Part shown: piece by piece, positions 8,068 to 18,200 of the stretch
How positions within the stretch are numbered: position 1 is the first letter of the stretch
Layout of the letters: each line of letters opens with the position of its first letter
Origin: Oscillatoria sp. FACHB-1407
Lineage (GTDB): Bacteria; Cyanobacteriota; Cyanobacteriia; Elainellales; Elainellaceae
NCBI RefSeq assembly: GCF_014697545.1
Contig: NZ_JACJSA010000021.1
Location: forward strand, 1 to 64,000
Length of the DNA: 64,000 nucleotides
Direction: 5' to 3'
The notes under the pieces: generated by a model
Seen by the model: the letters and a program-made list of their open reading frames with translations, nothing else
Databases searched by the model: none
What the model was told of the DNA's origin: nothing
Position numbers and translations under genes: made by a program

Positions 8068-11000
8068 ATGAGTGATGTTTTTATCTCGTATTCCCGTAAG
8101 GACAAGGACTTTGTCAAAGTCTTGCATCAAGCTTTGACTGAGAGTCAATACAACGCTTGGGTTGACTGGGAGGACATTCCCCTAACCGCTGACTGGTGGG
8201 AAGAGATCAAAAGCGGTATTGAGCAAGCCGACACGTTTGTGTTTGTGATCAGCCCAGATTCGGTTCGCTCTAAAGTCTGTGGGCAAGAATTAGATCACGC
8301 CATTCTGCATCACAAACGGCTAGTTCCGATCGTGCAACGGGATGGGTTTGACTCCGAGTTGATTCGTCCAGGGTTGAGAAAACACAACTGGCTATTTTTT
8401 CGAGATGAAGATGAGTTTGATCAAGCCTTTCAAGCACTTGTTAGAGCACTTGATACCGATTTGGATCATGTCAAGCGTCACACTCGATTGTTAGTCAAGG
8501 CGATCGAGTGGGAGCATCAACACCGCAATCCTGATTTGTTGATCCGAGGTAGTGAGTTAGAACACACAATCCAATGGTTAACGCAAAGTTCTACAAAGGA
8601 ACCGCGATCAACTGAGTTACAACTGGAATACGTTAACGAAAGTCGCAAAGCAGAGCTAGCTCAACGGGATGCCGAAATTAAGCGACAAAAGAAAGCCCGA
8701 AAGGCGATCGCCACCGCTCTGGTTGGGGCTGTTTTCAGTTTGATTATTGCGATCGGGTTAGGGCTTGTTGCCTTCAGCAAATATCAAGAAGCCGTGGTGA
8801 ATGAAGTTAATGCCATTAGCACGTCCTCTGATGCACTGTATATCTCCAATCGTGGATTAAGTGCTCTGATCGAAGCGATTAAAGGAGTCAATCAATTAAA
8901 ATCTGCGCCTTGGACAGATAGCAGTACTCAAAACCAAGTTAGGCTTGCACTTCAGCAAGCCGTATATGACGTGCGAGAAAAGAACCAATTAGAAGGGCAT
9001 ACAAATTTTGTCCGCAGCGTTAGTTTTAGTCCAGATGGTCAAACCATTGCCTCTGCTAGCCAAGATGGCACTGTGAGGCTGTGGAACAGCGATGGTCAAT
9101 TGCTCAAACTCTTAAAGGATAACGGCACCCCTATCCGAACACTGAGTTTTAGCCCAGATGGGAAGCTAATTGCGTTTGGAGGCGACGATACAACCGTTAA
9201 CCTGTGGGATAAAAATGGTCCAATTCTCAAAATTAATACTGGTTATTACAGCATAATTAACCGTGTTCGCTTTAGCCCCGATGGCAAAACAATCGCAGCA
9301 GTTACTGAAGACGGTATTATCATGCTTTGGGATTTGCAGGGAAAGCAACTTCAGCGCTTTGGGGGAAATAGCGATTACATTTTTGATTTGCGGTTTAGCC
9401 CAGACGGTAGCTTTCTAGTCACGGGTGGAACTAGCAATGACCATGAAACTATTACACTTTGGACGCTCAACGGACAGCAGCTTAAAACATTGACTGGAGT
9501 TGAAGGAGAAATTCGCAACATCAGCATTAGCCCCGATGGAAAGACAATCGTCTTTGGTGGCACTAGTGAAACACTAACCCTTTGGAATCTCAGTGATCAG
9601 AAATTCAAAACGTTTAGTGGTCACACTGATTGGGTGAATAGTGTCAGTTTCAGTCCTAATGGCCAGATGATTGCCTCCGGTAGCTCCGATAAGACCATTA
9701 AACTTTGGGATTTAAACGGACAGGAATTGACAACTTTAGAGGGTCACAGTGGTTGGGTGCGAAGTGTGAGCTTTAGTCCAGACGGTCAAACCATCATCTC
9801 TGGAAGTGATGATGGCACCATTAAACTCTGGAGCATGACCAGTCAAGCCCTGAAGACATTGGAAGGGCACGATGGTCGGGTTCGTAGCGTGAGCTTTAGT
9901 CCTGATAGTCAAATGATTGCCTCGGGTAGCGAAGATAAAACTATTAAGCTCTGGAGCATAACTGGACAACTACTCAAGACGCTACGTGGTCATCAAAGCC
10001 GAGTTTACAGTGTGAGCTTTAGCCCTGATGGCAAAACGATCGCATCTGCCAGTGGCGACTCTACGATTCGTCTTTGGAATATAAACGGTCAACTGATTAA
10101 AACGCTTAATGGACATGTCAATTCGGTATTCAAGGTTCAGTTCAGCCCAAATGGCAAGTTTTTGGCATCTGCTAGTGAGGATAAGACCGTCAACCTGTGG
10201 AGTGCAGAAGGTCATCTTCTCAAAACTTTTGAGGGGCACAGTCTTTTAGTGAATAGCGTGAGCTTTAGCCCCGATAGTAAAACGATCGCATCCGCAAGCG
10301 ATGACAGAACTATTAAGCTTTGGAGCTTAGAGGGCCAAGAACTGAAGACTTTAAGAGGGCACCAAGACCGGGTGAATAGTGTAAGTTTCAGTCCCGATGG
10401 TAGAACCTTGGTGTCCGGTAGTAGAGATAAGACGATTAAGCTTTGGAATGTAGAGGGTCACTTACTCAAGACACTTCAAGGGCATCATAGTGCTGTCAGA
10501 AGTGTCAGTTTTAGCCCAGATGGTCAAATCATTCTCTCCAGCGGTGAGGATCACGTCTTCAAGCTGTGGAGCATTGACGGATACGAGCTTAAAACCTTGA
10601 GAGGACATCGTAATTCAGTCTTTAGTACCACTTTTAGCCCCGATGGCAAAACCATTGTTTCGGGTAGTGATGATAAAACCATCAAACTTTGGAACGCTGA
10701 AACGCTCAATTTTGACCAGCTTGTTACGCGAGGGTGTGATTGGCTTGGCTCCTATCTCATTACCCATCCACAAACTCTAAAAGATATGACTCTTTGCCAA
10801 ACCGAAACTATCTTGGCAAAAGCCGCTTCCTCGCTCGTGACTCAAGGTGAAACGTTAGCCCAGCAAGGCAACCAGCAGGAAGCAATTCAACTTTTTCAAA
10901 TGGCTTTGAAATGGAACCCTGCTTTAGAACTTAATCCCAACGAAAAAGCTGACCAATTTGTGGCGAAAGGACAGGCTGAAACTCTCGTCAGTGAAGCCGA

Positions 11001-11520
11001 AGAATTAGCCAGAAAAGATCAAATTTCAGCGGCGATCGCCAAATACCAACAGGCTCAAACCCTTGACCCTGGCTTAAATATTGATGCTCGCTCAAGAGTT
11101 CTGCAATCCTCTGCTAACGCTTCATTAGAAAGAGGGATTCGATTGCTTTATCAAGACAAAACTCCAGAAGCGATCGCCGCTTACAACACAGCAGAGCAGC
11201 GAGATCCAACCACCGTCTCTGCTAGTTTCTGGAACACCCTCTGCTGGCAGGGCAGCTTAAATGGATATGCGGCTGATGTTATGCCTGCTTGTGAAAAAGC
11301 GGTTGCGCTTGATCCGAATGACACATCGATTCGAGATAGCCGTGGCTTAGCCAGAGCACTGACAAGAGATACCCAAGGGGCGATCGCAGACTTTCAATTC
11401 TTTGTCGATAAAACCAATGATGAGGAACTGAAAGCACAACGACAGTGGTGGATTGCAGCCCTACAGCAAGGTGAGAATCCATTTACTACAGAAGAAATTC
11501 AACGTTTACTCGGTCAGTAA
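8068..11520 (+). CDS. TIR - transmembrane - 14xWD40 - TPR protein 1
   Basis: A 1150-residue protein. Residues 1-135 form a TIR domain (DVFISYSRKDKDFVKVL; C71 and E74 in SKVCGQEL, the usual position of the NADase glutamate). A charged linker leads to one membrane helix (about 212-236, IATALVGAVFSLIIAIGLGL). A short helical segment (ALIEAIKGVNQLKS) follows, then fourteen WD40 repeats (about 309-880, FSPDGKTIASAS...TIKLW), enough for two seven-bladed propellers. The tail is a conserved RGCDWLGSYLITHP block plus TPR-like repeats to the end. No NACHT or NB-ARC ATPase separates sensor and effector. TIR domains of this kind often cleave NAD+ in immunity; whether this one does is inference. It is the first of three tandem paralogues. 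Confidence 0.9.
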   Translation: MSDVFISYSRKDKDFVKVLHQALTESQYNAWVDWEDIPLTADWWEEIKSGIEQADTFVFVISPDSVRSKVCGQELDHAILHHKRLVPIVQRDGFDSELIRPGLRKHNWLFFRDEDEFDQAFQALVRALDTDLDHVKRHTRLLVKAIEWEHQHRNPDLLIRGSELEHTIQWLTQSSTKEPRSTELQLEYVNESRKAELAQRDAEIKRQKKARKAIATALVGAVFSLIIAIGLGLVAFSKYQEAVVNEVNAISTSSDALYISNRGLSALIEAIKGVNQLKSAPWTDSSTQNQVRLALQQAVYDVREKNQLEGHTNFVRSVSFSPDGQTIASASQDGTVRLWNSDGQLLKLLKDNGTPIRTLSFSPDGKLIAFGGDDTTVNLWDKNGPILKINTGYYSIINRVRFSPDGKTIAAVTEDGIIMLWDLQGKQLQRFGGNSDYIFDLRFSPDGSFLVTGGTSNDHETITLWTLNGQQLKTLTGVEGEIRNISISPDGKTIVFGGTSETLTLWNLSDQKFKTFSGHTDWVNSVSFSPNGQMIASGSSDKTIKLWDLNGQELTTLEGHSGWVRSVSFSPDGQTIISGSDDGTIKLWSMTSQALKTLEGHDGRVRSVSFSPDSQMIASGSEDKTIKLWSITGQLLKTLRGHQSRVYSVSFSPDGKTIASASGDSTIRLWNINGQLIKTLNGHVNSVFKVQFSPNGKFLASASEDKTVNLWSAEGHLLKTFEGHSLLVNSVSFSPDSKTIASASDDRTIKLWSLEGQELKTLRGHQDRVNSVSFSPDGRTLVSGSRDKTIKLWNVEGHLLKTLQGHHSAVRSVSFSPDGQIILSSGEDHVFKLWSIDGYELKTLRGHRNSVFSTTFSPDGKTIVSGSDDKTIKLWNAETLNFDQLVTRGCDWLGSYLITHPQTLKDMTLCQTETILAKAASSLVTQGETLAQQGNQQEAIQLFQMALKWNPALELNPNEKADQFVAKGQAETLVSEAEELARKDQISAAIAKYQQAQTLDPGLNIDARSRVLQSSANASLERGIRLLYQDKTPEAIAAYNTAEQRDPTTVSASFWNTLCWQGSLNGYAADVMPACEKAVALDPNDTSIRDSRGLARALTRDTQGAIADFQFFVDKTNDEELKAQRQWWIAALQQGENPFTTEEIQRLLGQ

Positions 11521-11567
11521 TGCCGAGGTTCAATTGACCAATCTTACTCACAATCACCCTCATCGTT

Positions 11568-11723
11568 GCGTAAAACTCACCCAATCGGGTGAAGAGTTAA
11601 TATAGCCGCCTCACAACCTAATACTAATGAGCGGTATTTAGGGACATGACGTTTAGCAGGGGATTGGCAATGCCAGTCCCCTTCCAAGGTCTGTCAAGTG
11701 TTTAACTCACATGGAACATCCTC
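11568..11723 (+). promoter_or_regulatory. Conserved leader of TIR-WD40 gene 2 (copy B)
   Basis: The same 156-bp length and order as the leader of gene 1. The palindrome carries one change (TCACCCAATCGGGTGA). The downstream hairpin is cleaner here: GGGGATTGGCA at 11659-11669 pairs with TGCCAGTCCCC at 11671-11681. Conservation of a non-coding stretch between paralogues whose coding parts have diverged more argues for a regulatory role or a recent duplication unit. Confidence 0.65.
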
Positions 11724-14700
11724 ATGAGCGATGTCTTCATCTCTTACTCTCGCAAAGACAAAGACTTCGTTAAAATACTTTATGAAGCCTTAAATGCCTG
11801 CGACCGCACAACCTGGGTAGATTGGAGCAACATTCCCTTAACAGCAGACTGGTGGAACGAAATTGAAGCAGGCATTGAGGCAGCAGATACCTTTGTGTTT
11901 GTCTTAAGTCCAGATGCGATCGCCTCTCCTATTTGCACTAAAGAAATTGATCATGCTGTTTTTCATCACAAGCGGTTAGTGCCTGTAGTGCGACGAGATG
12001 AGTTTGATACGAAGCAGGTACACGAGGCACTCAGAAAACTCAACTGGTTGTTCTTTCGAGAACAAGACAATTTTGAGCAAGCATTTCAAGCATTGCTAGA
12101 GGCGATCGATACTGACTTAAACCATGTCCGGCAGCATACTCAACTTCTGATGCGGGCGATCGAGTGGGAGCACAAAAAATATAGTCCTGATGTGTTGCTG
12201 CGGGGTCGAGAGTTAGAGTCAATTATTCACTGGCTTACACAAGATGCAGATAAAGAGCCGCGATCGACTCAACTGCAACGTGAGTATGTCAATGAAAGCC
12301 GCAAAGCAGAAGTAACTTATCGTGAAGCCGAAATTAAACGTCAAAAGAAAGTTCGCAAAACAATCACAATCGCCTTGATTGGGGCTATTATCAGCCTGAT
12401 AATTGCGATCGGGTTGGGACTATTCTCACTGAGTCAATATCAAACCGCAGAGACGCAGCGCAAGGAAGCCAAAATTAGTGAAATTCAAGCTTTAAGCACT
12501 TCGTCTAACGCCCTATTCACCTCAAACCCTCAAGAACTTAATGCATTAATAGATGCACTCAAGGCAACGAGCCAATTAAAGTTAGCACCTTGGTCAGATG
12601 CCTCTACTCAAAGCCAGGTGAGATTAGTTTTGCAGCAGGCGGTATATGACGTGAAAGAACGTAACCGTCTGAACAGCCAGGGGAATATGTTGGGATCTGC
12701 TAGTTTTAGCCCAGATGGCAGAATGATTGCCTCGGTCGGTCCCAATAACTCAATCAACCTTTGGAACCGCAATGGTCAACTTCTAAAAACCTTGAAGGGA
12801 CATACAGACTGGATTATTAGCATCAGCTTTAGCCCGGATGGCAAGACCATTGCCTCTGCGGGACGTGACGGCATGATTAAACTGTGGAGCGTCGAGGGAC
12901 AAGCGCAAAAAACAATAAAAGGACACAATCACTTTATCTACCGCGTTCACTTTAGCCCCGACAGCACGATGCTGGTTTCAGCTAGTTTAGACAAAACAGT
13001 CAAACTCTGGAGCGTCAGTGGTCAGGCAATTAAAACACTCCAAGGGCATACCGATGGAGTGATGGATGCCAGTTTTAGCCCAGATGGCAAGACGATTGCC
13101 TCTGCCAGCATGGATGCAACAATCAAACTCTGGACATTAGCAGGGCAGGAAATTAGGACTCTTAAAGGAGATCAAGGTGGATTAACCAGCCTCAGTTTTA
13201 GCCCAGATGGCAAGCTGATTGCGGCGGCTGGTGGGGATAAAACTATTCAATTGTGGACACTAGAAGGCGAAGAACTGAAAACGCTTCAAGGACATGATGA
13301 GTGGATTAATAGCGTTGAATTTAGCCCTGATAACACGCTCCTTGCTTCATCTGATGCGACAGGAACAGTCAAACTTTGGAACCAGGAAGGGCAGGAGCTT
13401 ATGGCTCTTAAAGGCAATGGTGATGCAATTTATAACGTTACCTTTAGCCCTGATAGCCAAGCGATCGCCACGTCTCACTCTGGTGGTTTAGTTAAAATTT
13501 GGAGCATTGTTGGGCAAGAACTCAAAACGTTAAGAGGTCATCAGGGTGAACTCAGTGCTGCTAGCTTGAGTCCTGATGGCCAGATCATTGCGTCAGCAGG
13601 CGAAGATGGCACGATCGCACTCTGGAACAAGGATGGTTTGCAGCTCAAAACATTAACAGGACATACAGGTGGCATTACTGATTTATGTTTTAGCCCTGAC
13701 GGCAAAATTCTTGCTTCGGCAGGCGGAGATGGCTTCGTGAAGCTTTGGAATCTGGATGGGCAAGAGGTCAATCGCTTTAAAGCACATGGCTACGGAGTCA
13801 CAACCATTCGCTTCAGCCCAGATAGTCATACGATCGCTTCTGCTGGTACAGATGGTGCTATTAAACTTTGGAATCTACAGGGGCAAAAAATCCAGGTCAT
13901 CCTAGCCCATGACTATACGGTGGCCAATCTTGATTTCAGCCCCGATGGCAAGATCATCGCATCGGGCAGCTATGACAATTTGATTAAACTTTGGAACCTG
14001 GAGGGCAAGGAGCTAAAACGATTCCAAGGTCATCAGGGTGGGGTCAGAGATCTTAAATTCAGTCCCGATGGTCAAGCGATCGCATCTGCCAGTGCTGACA
14101 AAACCATTAAGCTGTGGAATCTAGACGGGCAATTGCTCCAATCCTTTGAAGGGCATCGGGCGATCGTCATGAGCGTCAGATTTAGTCCAGATGGCAAAAC
14201 AATTGTGTCTGGCAGTGCTGACAAGACAATGAAACTGTGGAACCTGGAAGGACAAGAATTAAAAACTCTAAACGGGCACAGTGGCTATGTGAGTAGTGCA
14301 AGTTTTAGCCCTGATGGCAAAACTATTATCTCTGCCAGTGCTGACCAAACTGTTAAACTGTGGGACGCTGAGGTTCTCAATCTAGATGGGTTAACCGCAC
14401 GAGGCTGCCACCTGCTCACTGATTATCTGGTCAGTCATCCTGATGTTTTACAGGATGTCGCAGTCTGTCAAAACCCTGACATTTTGGCTCAAGCGTCTCC
14501 TGTTTTAATGGCTTATGGAGAAGACTTAGCCAAAGCAGGTGATATCGAAGGGGCGATCGCCCAATTTCAAATCGCGTTGACATGGAATCCTCAGTTCAAT
14601 TTTGACCCTGACAAAACAGCACAACAGTTTGCAGCCAAGGGGCAGGCTGAACGGCTAATAGCAGAGGGTGAAGAGTTGGCCAGTGCTGACAATATTCGCA

Positions 14701-15188
14701 GCGCAATTGCAAAATTTCAACAGGCACAACACCTTGATCCTGATCTGAGATTTGATCCCACAGCCAAAGCACGACAGCTTGCCGCAACTGCCCTCATCAA
14801 CCAGGGTCAAGCGTTGGCCTATCAAGGCAAAATTAAAGAGGCAATTCTGCTTTATACACGAGCGCAACACCTTTCCCCTCAAACCATGTCTGTTCTTGCC
14901 TGGGATAGGTTGTGTTGGAGTGGAAGCTTATACGGATTCCCTAAAGAGGTTGGCTTTGCTTGTGAGAAAACTGTCGCTCTTGCCTCCACAGAAGCGTATC
15001 CCTATGAAAGCCGAGGGCTGAATCGAGCACTGAGGCAAAATTTTGGGGGAGCTATTAAAGACTTTGAGATGGCTAGCAACCTCACCGTAAATGCAGGAAT
15101 CAAAGTAAGACTAGAGCGATGGCTTGTTGCTCTTCGGGCTAACAAAAATCCATTTACTCCTGAAGAAATTCAAGCATTGTTGAATTAA
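11724..15188 (+). CDS. TIR - transmembrane - 14xWD40 - TPR protein 2
   Basis: A 1154-residue paralogue with the same order: TIR (C71 and E74 in SPICTKEI), linker, membrane helix (IALIGAIISLIIAIGLGLF), fourteen WD40 repeats and a TPR tail. It is the most divergent of the three in the TIR region and in repeat surfaces, while 1 and 3 are nearly alike there. This fits copies with different recognition surfaces attached to a conserved effector and anchor. The start follows a 156-bp leader shared with gene 1. The WD40 repeats make long antisense frames that are not genes. Confidence 0.9.
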   Translation: MSDVFISYSRKDKDFVKILYEALNACDRTTWVDWSNIPLTADWWNEIEAGIEAADTFVFVLSPDAIASPICTKEIDHAVFHHKRLVPVVRRDEFDTKQVHEALRKLNWLFFREQDNFEQAFQALLEAIDTDLNHVRQHTQLLMRAIEWEHKKYSPDVLLRGRELESIIHWLTQDADKEPRSTQLQREYVNESRKAEVTYREAEIKRQKKVRKTITIALIGAIISLIIAIGLGLFSLSQYQTAETQRKEAKISEIQALSTSSNALFTSNPQELNALIDALKATSQLKLAPWSDASTQSQVRLVLQQAVYDVKERNRLNSQGNMLGSASFSPDGRMIASVGPNNSINLWNRNGQLLKTLKGHTDWIISISFSPDGKTIASAGRDGMIKLWSVEGQAQKTIKGHNHFIYRVHFSPDSTMLVSASLDKTVKLWSVSGQAIKTLQGHTDGVMDASFSPDGKTIASASMDATIKLWTLAGQEIRTLKGDQGGLTSLSFSPDGKLIAAAGGDKTIQLWTLEGEELKTLQGHDEWINSVEFSPDNTLLASSDATGTVKLWNQEGQELMALKGNGDAIYNVTFSPDSQAIATSHSGGLVKIWSIVGQELKTLRGHQGELSAASLSPDGQIIASAGEDGTIALWNKDGLQLKTLTGHTGGITDLCFSPDGKILASAGGDGFVKLWNLDGQEVNRFKAHGYGVTTIRFSPDSHTIASAGTDGAIKLWNLQGQKIQVILAHDYTVANLDFSPDGKIIASGSYDNLIKLWNLEGKELKRFQGHQGGVRDLKFSPDGQAIASASADKTIKLWNLDGQLLQSFEGHRAIVMSVRFSPDGKTIVSGSADKTMKLWNLEGQELKTLNGHSGYVSSASFSPDGKTIISASADQTVKLWDAEVLNLDGLTARGCHLLTDYLVSHPDVLQDVAVCQNPDILAQASPVLMAYGEDLAKAGDIEGAIAQFQIALTWNPQFNFDPDKTAQQFAAKGQAERLIAEGEELASADNIRSAIAKFQQAQHLDPDLRFDPTAKARQLAATALINQGQALAYQGKIKEAILLYTRAQHLSPQTMSVLAWDRLCWSGSLYGFPKEVGFACEKTVALASTEAYPYESRGLNRALRQNFGGAIKDFEMASNLTVNAGIKVRLERWLVALRANKNPFTPEEIQALLN

Positions 15189-15205
15189 AGCATCGTAAAC
15201 TCCTT

Positions 15206-15265
15206 GCGTAAAACTCACCCGATCGGGTGAAGAGTATTCATAGCCCCCTCACAACCAACATCCTT
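15206..15265 (+). promoter_or_regulatory. Shortened leader of TIR-WD40 gene 3 (copy C)
   Basis: It keeps the first part of the shared leader, with the exact palindrome TCACCCGATCGGGTGA and the following AGAGT...CATAGCCCCCTCACAACC block. It lacks the roughly 95-bp middle part with the second hairpin, and the gene starts a few bases later. Retention of the palindrome when the rest is lost points to it as the functional element. Confidence 0.6.
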
Positions 15266-18200
15266 ATGAGCGATGTTTTCATCTCTTATTCTCGCAAGGA
15301 TAAGGACTTTGTCAAAGTTTTGCATCAGGCACTCACTGCCAGCCAGTACAACGCCTGGGTCGATTGGGAAGACATTCCCCTGACGGCAGACTGGTGGGTA
15401 GAAATTAGAAGTGGCATTGAGCAGTCAGATACTTTTGTGTTTGTCATTAGCCCTGATTCCATCAACTCCAAAGTGTGTGGGCAGGAGCTAGATCACGCTG
15501 TTCTCCACAACAAACGCCTAATGCCCATTGTCCGCCGAGATGGCTTTGACTCATCACTCATCCGTCCAACATTAGGCAAACACAACTGGCTGTTTTTTCG
15601 GGAGGAGGATGATTTTGATTCAGCATTTCGATCGCTAGTAACCGCCCTCGACACCGATTTAGATCACGTCAAACGCCACACTCGCTTGTTAGTCAAAGCG
15701 ATCGAGTGGGAGCATCAACACCATAATCCTGATTTGTTGATACGAGGTAGTGAGTTAGAACACACAATTCAATGGTTAACGCAGGGCCGCGACAAAGAAC
15801 CGCGATCGACCGAATTACAACTGGAATATGTCAACGAAAGCCGTAAAGCAGAGTTAGCCCAACGCGATGCCGAAATTAAGCGACAAAAGAAGGCACGAAA
15901 GGCGATCGCCACTGCTTTAGTTGGTGTCCTGGTCTGTTTGATGATTGCGATCGGATTAGGACTATTTTCATTCGGTCAATATCAAACGGCTGAAACTCAA
16001 CGGCGAGAAGCCACCACTAATGAAATTAGTGCTCTCAGCAGTTCCTCAAAAGCTTTGTTACTTTCAAATCAAGAGCTTAATGCATTGTTGGATGCTCTTA
16101 AGGCAGCGAGTCGATTGAAATCTGCGCCTTGGGCAACTGCTAATGTACAAGATCAAGTCAGACTGGCATTGCAGCAAGCGGTATATGACGTGAGAGAACG
16201 CAACCGTTTAGAAGGACACTACGCTCTCGTATTCAGTGTCAGCTTCAATCCGAATGGTCAAACTATTGCGACAGGCAGTGGTGACAATACAATCAAATTA
16301 TGGGATGTGAACGGAAAAGAGCTCAGAACTCTCAATGGCCATGAGGATTACGTTATCAGCGTGAGCTTTAGCCCAGACGGTAAGATGCTTGCTTCTGCGA
16401 GCCGAGATGGCACCATTAAGCTGTGGAATGCAGATGGGCAGGGACTCAGAACACTAGTAAGTAGCAATGCTGTTGTGAGCGTCAGTTTTAGCCCAGATGG
16501 AACGATCGTTGCTGCTGCCACGTCGGGAGGCGGCAATAACACCGTAAAACTTTGGCGTAGTGATACTGGAGAGGAACTTAGAACACTCAGAGGGCACAGT
16601 GGCATTGTTGAAAGTGTTACTTTTAGCCCAGATGGCAAGATGATTGCTTCGGCTAGCAGAGACAATACAATTAAACTGTGGAGCATTACTGGAGAAGAAC
16701 TGAAAACACTGCAAGGACATACTGACACAGTAAACAAAGTAAGCTTTAGTCCAAGTAGTCAAACCATTGTTTCTGCTAGTAACGACAACACCATCAAGTT
16801 GTGGAACCGTGATGGGCAAGAAATCAGAACCATGAGGGGACATAGCAATTATGTCAGTGCTGTGAGCTTTAGCCCAGACGGTCAAACAATTGTCTCTTCT
16901 AGCTTTGATGGTACGGCAAAACTGTGGAGCAGCATTGATGGTCAGGAGTTGAGAACATTTAGAGGCCACACAAATGGACTGACTGATGTTAGCTTTAGTT
17001 CCGATGGTAAAACGATCGCTACTGCCAGTCTTGATAACAGCGTCAGGCTTTGGAATTTAAATAATCAGGAACTCAAAACCCTCAAAGGGCATAGTCGCTC
17101 TGTCAAGGATGTCAGCTTTAGCCCCGATGGTAAGCTCCTTGCCTCTGCTAGTGAAGATAGCACGATTAAACTTTGGAGTACCGATAGCGGACTGCCTCCA
17201 AATCAATTTGGACAAGTACTCAAAACGTTGAACGGTCATACCTATTGGGTCAATGCCGTAAGCTTTAGTCCCGATGGTAAGCTCCTTGCCTCTGGAGGTA
17301 ACTTTCCAGATACGACGGTTAGACTTTGGAGTATTGATGGTCAGGAACTCAAAATTCTCAAAGGCCATCGTGCTGGAGTGAATAGTATAAGTTTTAGCCC
17401 AGATGGCAAGACCATTGCTTCTGCAAGTTGGGATGGCACTGCTAAACTTTGGAACTTAAATGGACAAGTGTTAAAAACGCTCGTAGGACATGATGACTTT
17501 GTTTTAAGCGTCAGTTTTAGTCCGGATGGTAAGACCATTGCGACTGGTAGTAACGATAGCACCATTAAGTTGTGGAACTTACAGGGCAAAGACCTGAAAA
17601 CCTTTACAGGGCATGGTGGTGCGATCAGCAGCATTGCTTTTAGCCCAGATAGTAAGACGATCGCGTCGGCTAGCTATGACAAAACGATTAAACTTTGGAA
17701 CTTACAGGGACAGGAACTTAAAACCTTTGCGGGACATGAGGCTTCTGTAATCGGTGTGAGTTTTAGTCCCGATGGCAGAACCATTGCCTCTAGTAGCAGT
17801 GACAAAACGATTAAACTTTGGAATCTGGATGGTCAAGAATTAAAAACTTTGAAAGGTCATGCAGACCAAGTTTCAAATATCAGATTTAGTCCAGATGGTA
17901 AGACGATCGCGTCTGCCAGCTCTGACAAAACGATTAAACTCTGGAATGCTGAAACTCTTAACTCTGACCAACTAGTGGTAAGAGGTTGCAATTGGGTAGA
18001 AGGCTATCTGATTACCCATCCTGATGTGCTGCAAAGCATTGAAATATGTCAAGCTAGTGATCTGTTTGCCCAATCTGCACCTATATTAGTCGCTCAAGCA
18101 GAAGCTTTAGCACGAAAAGGCGACACACAAGGGGCGATCGCCAAACTCCAAATGGCTTTGACATGGAATCCTCAGTTACAAATCGATCCTGAAAGAACTG

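Noticed and set aside
16348-16969. Long reverse-strand frames within TIR-WD40 gene 3 (also in genes 1 and 2)
   Set aside because: They mirror the WD40 repeat on the other strand; composition is Ser/Leu/Pro-rich and no ribosome sites or domains are present.
9000-18000. Regular repeats of about 120 bp that might suggest a CRISPR or satellite array
   Set aside because: They are in frame inside WD40 coding sequence, degenerate at the DNA level and encode the FSPDG...IKLW repeat.
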